A DNA stretch of 64,000 bases from CAIYZT01 sp947461435 (GTDB taxonomy: Bacteria > Pseudomonadota > Alphaproteobacteria > Rhodobacterales > Rhodobacteraceae): the NCBI GenBank assembly GCA_965284435.1, contig OZ260083.1, positions 1,798,001 through 1,862,000 on the forward strand, written 5' to 3'. A model generated the notes under the pieces. It saw only the letters and a program-made list of their open reading frames with translations, searched no databases and had not been told where the DNA came from. Positions 60,330 to 64,000 of the stretch are shown here, in pieces. Position numbers and translations under genes: made by a program. The stretch's first letter is position 1, and the number at the start of each line of letters is the position of its first letter.

Positions 60330-60376
60330 AACCCCTTGAATCCAAACGGAATCAAAAAACGTCCAGATCTGGACGC
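60330..60376. repeat. 47-base repeat with perfect palindrome, copy 2
   Basis: It begins AACCCCTTGA and ends in the palindrome CGTCCAGATCTGGACG (60360-60375) plus C. It lies exactly 277 bases after copy 1 and 14 bases from the 3' end of the metR gene. The inner 14 bases between the two conserved parts differ from copy 1. Confidence 0.75.
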
Positions 60377-60389
60377 TCTCTTTTGCCTC

Positions 60390-61295
60390 CTACCCCCTTT
60401 GCAGCTTCACCGGCTCGCTTCTCCCCAGCCGCAAAAAATGCGCCATGAAGGGTTTGGCGGCGTCTTCATCCCGTGTGGCCGCAAAAAGCCTGCGGGTCAG
60501 GTTGCCGGGGGCCAGCGGGCGGGTCACATAATCGGCATTCATCTTCACGTCGCGGATCACCCAGTCGGGCAGCACCGCCACCCCCCGGTTCGACCCCACC
60601 AGCATCAAGATCACCGCCGTCAGCTCCACCGGGCGCTGGGCGCGGGGTTCTACCTTGGCGGGGGTCAGAAGATCGGTGAAGACGTCCAGTTTGTCGCGGG
60701 TGACGGGGTAGGTGATCAGGGTCTGGTCGCGGAAATCCTCCGCCTCGATCATCGTTTTGGCGGCGAGGGGGTTTTGCGCCGAGGCGACGAATGTGGGCGC
60801 ATAATCGAACAGCGGGTTGAAGGTCAGGCCCGGCAGCGGCTCGGGGTTGGAGGAAATCACCAGATCAACCTCCTCGCGCAGCAGGGCAGGAAAGCTGTCA
60901 AAGGCAAGGCCGGCGCGGATATCGACATCCACCTCTGGCCAGGCATGGCGGAACATCTCCAGCACGGGGAAAAGCCAGTCAAAACAGGCGTGGCATTGAA
61001 TCGCGATGTGCAACCGGCCGGTCTTGCCCGACCGAAGCGACTGGAACTCTTCTTCCAGCGCGGCGATCTCTGGCAAGATGCGGTCGGCCGTCCGCAGCAG
61101 CCGAATGCCCGCCGATGACAGCGTCATGGGCTTGGACCTGCGCACGAACAGCTCCATCCCCACCTGATCTTCCAGCCCCGCAACCTGATGCGACAGGGCC
61201 GATTGCGTCATGTTCATCATGTCGGCCGCGCGCGCCAGACCGCCTGCCTGATGAATGGCGCGGATCGTGCGCAGGTGGCGCAGTTCAATGTACAT
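60390..61295 (-). CDS. metR: LysR-family regulator MetR
   Basis: 301 residues from the ATG at 61295 (MYIELRHLRTIRAI). The N-terminal helix-turn-helix contains AADMMNMTQSALSHQVAGLE; the C-terminal effector domain includes the MetR-typical QCHACFDWLFPVL segment. Known role: homocysteine-responsive activator of methionine-pathway genes. It is divergent from metF with a consensus MetR box between them, which makes the assignment firm. Confidence 0.9.
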   Translation of the reverse strand: MYIELRHLRTIRAIHQAGGLARAADMMNMTQSALSHQVAGLEDQVGMELFVRRSKPMTLSSAGIRLLRTADRILPEIAALEEEFQSLRSGKTGRLHIAIQCHACFDWLFPVLEMFRHAWPEVDVDIRAGLAFDSFPALLREEVDLVISSNPEPLPGLTFNPLFDYAPTFVASAQNPLAAKTMIEAEDFRDQTLITYPVTRDKLDVFTDLLTPAKVEPRAQRPVELTAVILMLVGSNRGVAVLPDWVIRDVKMNADYVTRPLAPGNLTRRLFAATRDEDAAKPFMAHFLRLGRSEPVKLQRG

Positions 61296-61326
61296 GCTGT
61301 GATCCTCATGTTTATAGTGAAATATA

Positions 61327-61339
61327 TGAATTGGTTTCA
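61327..61339. promoter_or_regulatory. MetR binding site between metR and metF
   Basis: TGAATTGGTTTCA matches the MetR consensus TGAA-N5-TTCA exactly. It is nested in a wider inverted repeat, GTGAAA (61317-61322) with TTTCAC (61335-61340). It lies 45 bases before metF and 32 bases before metR, and so can control both. Confidence 0.75.
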
Positions 61340-61383
61340 CGTTATCAACTCTGCGATAAGGGGACAAGTGATAGGAGACTGCC

Positions 61384-62250
61384 ATGACCACCCCCCGTAT
61401 CTCGTTCGAATTCTTCCCGCCGCAAACGCTTGATGCCTCGTTCCGGCTGTTTGAAACGGTGCAGGCGCTTGCCCCCATGGGCCCTGAATTCGTGTCGGTC
61501 ACCTATGGGGCGGGCGGCACGACCCGCAAGTTGACGCATGATGCCGTCGGCACAATTCACCGCAACTACGGTCTGACGGTGGCGGCGCATTTGACCTGTG
61601 TCGATGCCACACGCGCCCAAACCCTGCAGATCGCCGAAAGCTATGCCGAGGTGGGTGTGACGCAAATCGTCGCGCTGCGCGGCGATGCCCCGCAGGGCTC
61701 CGATCGGTTCACCCCCCAAAAGGACGGGTTTGCAAGTTCCGTTGAATTGGTCGAGGCGCTTGCCAAAACCGGGAAATTCAAGATCAGGGTCGGGGCCTAT
61801 CCCGAACAGCACCCCGATGCGGCCGATGCCGATGCAGACGCCCATTGGCTGAAGGCCAAGCTGGATGCCGGGGCCACCAGCGCCATCACGCAGTTCTTCT
61901 TTGATGCAGATACCTTCTTTCGCTTTCGCGACCGCTGCGCGAAAATTGGCATCAATGCCCCTCTTATCCCCGGAATTCTGCCGATCCAAAGCTGGGCTGG
62001 CGCGAAAAGATTCGCCGCCCGCTGCGGCACACGCGTGCCCGCCAAGCTGGACGAAGCCTTTGCAACCGCCACCCGCGACGGGCGGCAGGATCTTTTGGCG
62101 CTGGCTCACTGCACGGCGCTGTGTGACCGGCTGATCCAAGGCGGAGTTTCGGATCTGCATTTTTATACGCTGAACCGCCCCGGCCTGACCCGCGAGGTGG
62201 TGCATGCCTTGGGATTGGCCCCCGAGGTTCAGCTTGAAAAGGTCGCGTGA
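61384..62250 (+). CDS. metF: 5,10-methylenetetrahydrofolate reductase MetF
   Basis: 288 residues, normal for the bacterial enzyme. SFEFFPPQT at the N-terminus, VTYGAGGTTR, LTCVDATRAQ, ALRGDAPQG and TQFFFDADTFFRF are the family blocks for FAD and folate binding. Known reaction: reduction of methylene-THF to 5-methyl-THF, the methyl donor for methionine synthesis. AGGAGA precedes the ATG. Controlled by the divergent MetR; followed by a strong terminator. Confidence 0.95.
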   Translation: MTTPRISFEFFPPQTLDASFRLFETVQALAPMGPEFVSVTYGAGGTTRKLTHDAVGTIHRNYGLTVAAHLTCVDATRAQTLQIAESYAEVGVTQIVALRGDAPQGSDRFTPQKDGFASSVELVEALAKTGKFKIRVGAYPEQHPDAADADADAHWLKAKLDAGATSAITQFFFDADTFFRFRDRCAKIGINAPLIPGILPIQSWAGAKRFAARCGTRVPAKLDEAFATATRDGRQDLLALAHCTALCDRLIQGGVSDLHFYTLNRPGLTREVVHALGLAPEVQLEKVA

Positions 62251-62300
62251 CAGCGCCGCTCCCTGGTGCGTTTGTTGTCCCCAAGTTGCGTGACCTGATG

Positions 62301-62345
62301 GACGCGCCTTCGCCATGCGAGGGCGCGTCTTTCCTTTTCCTTTGG
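62301..62345 (+). terminator. Rho-independent terminator after metF
   Basis: GACGCGCC (62301-62308) pairs with GGCGCGTC (62322-62329); an inner TCGC/GCGA pairing extends the stem, and TTTCCTTTTCCTTT follows. Confidence 0.85.
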
Positions 62346-62393
62346 TCCCATTGCGGTTAAGCTTTGGAAAAAGTCGCAAGGAAAGCCCAAGCC

Positions 62394-62834
62394 GTGACCC
62401 CACATGTCATCCTGTTGAATGGCCCGAACCTGAACCTTCTGGGCCTGCGGCAGCCAGAGATTTATGGTGCCGAAACCTTGGCTGATGTTCTGGCGCGCTG
62501 CACCGCGCTGGCCGCCGATCTGGGCCTGTCCCTGACGGCCCATCAGTCCAATCACGAAGGCGCCCTGGTAGAGATGATCCACGCCGCACGCGGCACCTCA
62601 GCGGCGATCGTGATCAATCCGGGGGCGTATTCGCACACTTCCGTCGCCATTTTGGATGCCCTCAACACCTATGATGGCCTGGTGATGGAAGTGCACATCT
62701 CGAACATACACAAACGCGAGGCGTTTCGGCATCATTCCTATGTCAGCGCGCGCGCCGATGGGGTGATTGTCGGCTGCGGTACGGAAGGCTATCTTCTGGC
62801 GCTGCGCCGTCTGGCCAGCCTTCTGGTCTCCTAA
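62394..62834 (+). CDS. aroQ: 3-dehydroquinate dehydratase, type II
   Basis: 146 residues from the GTG at 62394, preferred because AAGGAAAG lies 8 bases upstream and the length equals the family norm (a TTG start at 62364 would add a non-homologous leader). Motifs: LNGPNLNLLGLRQPEIYG, QSNHEGALVEMIH, INPGAYSHTS and VEVHISN-like MEVHISNIHKRE. Known reaction: dehydration of 3-dehydroquinate in the shikimate pathway (or its reverse in quinate use); dodecameric cytosolic enzyme. Confidence 0.94.
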   Translation: MTPHVILLNGPNLNLLGLRQPEIYGAETLADVLARCTALAADLGLSLTAHQSNHEGALVEMIHAARGTSAAIVINPGAYSHTSVAILDALNTYDGLVMEVHISNIHKREAFRHHSYVSARADGVIVGCGTEGYLLALRRLASLLVS

Positions 62835-62871
62835 GAGCACCCGGTCCGGGCACCGCAGATGGGGGCAGGCG

Positions 62872-63978
62872 ATGAATGTGTTTCAGATCGCGCCAACGGG
62901 CCGGATCGTGCTGGGCCGCGCACTGCCACTTTTGCAGGCGCTTGCCACGCCCGGCCAACCGTTTCGCATCGGCGGCGCAGGCCCGATCCTTGCGGGATTT
63001 GCCGAGTTTGAAACCCTGACCTCCGGCTCATCCGGCAAGCCGCGCCACATCCGGCGCACCATGCAATCGTGGATACACAGCTTTGCGGTGAACGCAGCGC
63101 TTTTCGGCATTGGGCCGGGCACCCGCGTGGCCGTCCTGGGCGCGATGGAGCAGTCGTTGTCGCTTTATGGCGCGGTTGAGGCCTTGCATCTGGGGGCCGA
63201 TCTTTATAGCCTTTGTTCACTGCGGCCGGATCGGCAGTGGCGGGCTTTGTCGGACGGAAACATAGAGGTGCTCTATGCAACGCCCGCGCAGTTGCGCCTG
63301 ATTGTGGAGGCTGGCAGGGGTGGCTTGCCTGCGTTGCGGGTCATCGTGGTTGGTGGGTCCAAGGTGGACGCAGCACTGCGTGCAGGCCTTTTGGCCATGG
63401 CCCCCGAGGCCGATCTGCGCGAATTTTACGGCACCGCTGAATCAAGTTTCATTTCACTTGCGTGTTCGGAGGATCCCCCCGGTTCTGTCGGTCGGGCTTA
63501 TCCGGGGGTTGAAATAAGGCTCAAGGGTCCCTTGGGCGAGGTTTGGGTGCGATCGCCCTATCTGTTTCTGGCCTATGCCGGGGACGATCCGGGCAGCGCA
63601 CGCTGGGAAGATGGGTGGCTTTCGGTGGGCGAAATGGGGCGGATGGACACGGGGCTTTTATTTCTGTCGGGACGGGCGGGCCGAATGGTCACCGTTGCCG
63701 ACCAGAATGTTTTTCCCGAAGAGATCGAAGATTTCCTGATGGGCCTGCCGGGCGTTCGCCGCTGTGCGGTTTTGCCAAGACCAGATCCCCTGCGCGGGGT
63801 GCATCTGGTGGCCGTTGTGCAAGGTCAGCGCGCGGCGCAAGACGGCCTGCAGGCCGCCCTTCGTGCCCATCTTGGCCCTTTGAAATGTCCCAAGTCCTTC
63901 CTCTGGCTTGAGGAATGGCCAATTCTTGCCTCGGGCAAGACCGATCTCGTGGCTTTGGCGGATGTGGTGCGGCAATGA
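62872..63978 (+). CDS. Short acyl-CoA synthetase-like AMP-binding protein
   Basis: 368 residues from the ATG at 62872 (GGGGGCAGG upstream), well below the 500-550 of normal acyl-CoA ligases. The adenylation motif LTSGSSGKPRHIRRT replaces the canonical TSGTTGxPK, with His/Arg where Lys is usual. EFYGTAESSF and GWLSVGEMGRMD, then SGRAGRMV and the C-terminal SGKTDLVAL are recognisable. The N-terminal roughly 150 residues of the family are missing. The next gene overlaps by 4 bases, so both probably act in one fatty-acid or polyketide-like pathway. Substrate unknown. Confidence 0.82.
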   Translation: MNVFQIAPTGRIVLGRALPLLQALATPGQPFRIGGAGPILAGFAEFETLTSGSSGKPRHIRRTMQSWIHSFAVNAALFGIGPGTRVAVLGAMEQSLSLYGAVEALHLGADLYSLCSLRPDRQWRALSDGNIEVLYATPAQLRLIVEAGRGGLPALRVIVVGGSKVDAALRAGLLAMAPEADLREFYGTAESSFISLACSEDPPGSVGRAYPGVEIRLKGPLGEVWVRSPYLFLAYAGDDPGSARWEDGWLSVGEMGRMDTGLLFLSGRAGRMVTVADQNVFPEEIEDFLMGLPGVRRCAVLPRPDPLRGVHLVAVVQGQRAAQDGLQAALRAHLGPLKCPKSFLWLEEWPILASGKTDLVALADVVRQ

Positions 63979-64000
63979 CCGCCTATGTGATTGCCGCGCG
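63975..64000 (+). CDS. Start of a further gene, possibly a thiolase
   Basis: An ATG at 63975 overlaps the preceding stop (ATGA) and the frame stays open to the window end, giving MTAYVIAA. That start resembles the N-terminus of thiolases and beta-ketoacyl-synthase-like enzymes, and the upstream acyl-CoA synthetase fits. Eight residues are too few for a firm call. Confidence 0.4.

Larger units (their letters stand above)
59846..60389. other. Gene-free accessory stretch with paired palindromic repeats
   Basis: No gene is supported in these 544 bases. The left 200 bases are anonymous; the right part holds two copies of a 47-base repeat (entered separately) flanking a GC-rich, proline-codon-biased segment. 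A minus-strand frame at 60105-60299 encodes a CxxC-GxG-CxxC pattern, but it starts at TTG without a ribosome-binding site. Confidence 0.5.

Overview
The window is a chromosomal segment of an alphaproteobacterium, most likely a member of the Rhodobacterales (Rhodobacteraceae / Roseobacter group). The evidence is gene content and order: a dcw cell-wall cluster beginning mraZ-rsmH-ftsL-ftsI, a meso-DAP-type MurE, an FdVI-type ferredoxin, a complete-looking tad (Flp pilus) locus with a lytic transglycosylase beside it, and a C-P lyase locus with DUF1045 and hexapeptide-transferase partners. GC content is high and most genes sit in tightly packed operons with 1-4 base overlaps. This taxonomy is an inference from gene families, not from a search.

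Layout. 1-267: 3' end of an Mrp/ApbC Fe-S carrier. 268-966: a 0.7 kb leader with phased MraZ-type boxes. 967-10905: mraZ, rsmH, ftsL, ftsI, murE, murF, mraY, an inserted short-chain dehydrogenase, a terminator, then murD. The dcw cluster stops there. 10954-17339: housekeeping and orphan genes (HD hydrolase, peptidoglycan-binding lipoprotein, PAP2 phosphatase, a leftover C-terminal piece of DnaE2, ferredoxin, guanine deaminase, MgtE, 5-formyl-THF cyclo-ligase). 17362-30296, minus strand: the tad pilus locus. Three tandem pilin genes encode one identical 65-residue protein and a fourth divergent pilin follows; then come CpaB, the secretin, an OmpA-like lipoprotein, TadZ, TadA, TadB, TadC, two TadD, the prepilin peptidase and a MoxR-like AAA ATPase. 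30618-33121: lytic transglycosylase, a 3-oxoacid CoA-transferase pair, tRNA-Leu(UAA). 33712-35771: a MAPEG / DGPF-domain / ECF42-type sigma factor operon with a matching promoter in front.

36196-50948 is a full phosphonate uptake and degradation locus: phnM, DUF1045, phnGHIJK-corA-phnL-phnN, phnF, a second phnM-like gene, a hexapeptide transferase, and phnC-phnD-phnE1-phnE2. 51088-56275: an Lrp-type regulator divergent from putA (proline to glutamate), a rhomboid protease and a GFA-family protein. 56297-58732: inositol monophosphatase and an ABC-F protein. 58875-60389 is an accessory patch: the tail of a HINT (polymorphic toxin) domain, a HEAT-repeat gene of lower GC, and two copies of a 47-base repeat ending in a perfect palindrome. 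60390-64000: metR divergent from metF with a consensus MetR box, aroQ, a short acyl-CoA synthetase and the first codons of a further gene.

Working together: the first block makes peptidoglycan precursors and the division transpeptidase. The tad block builds and anchors an adhesive pilus, with the transglycosylase likely opening the wall for it. The phn block imports phosphonates and cleaves their C-P bond to release phosphate. The most notable items are the phased MraZ operators, the triplicated pilin genes, the corA and DUF1045 genes inside the C-P lyase locus, the ECF42 module with its own promoter, and the toxin-remnant/palindrome patch.
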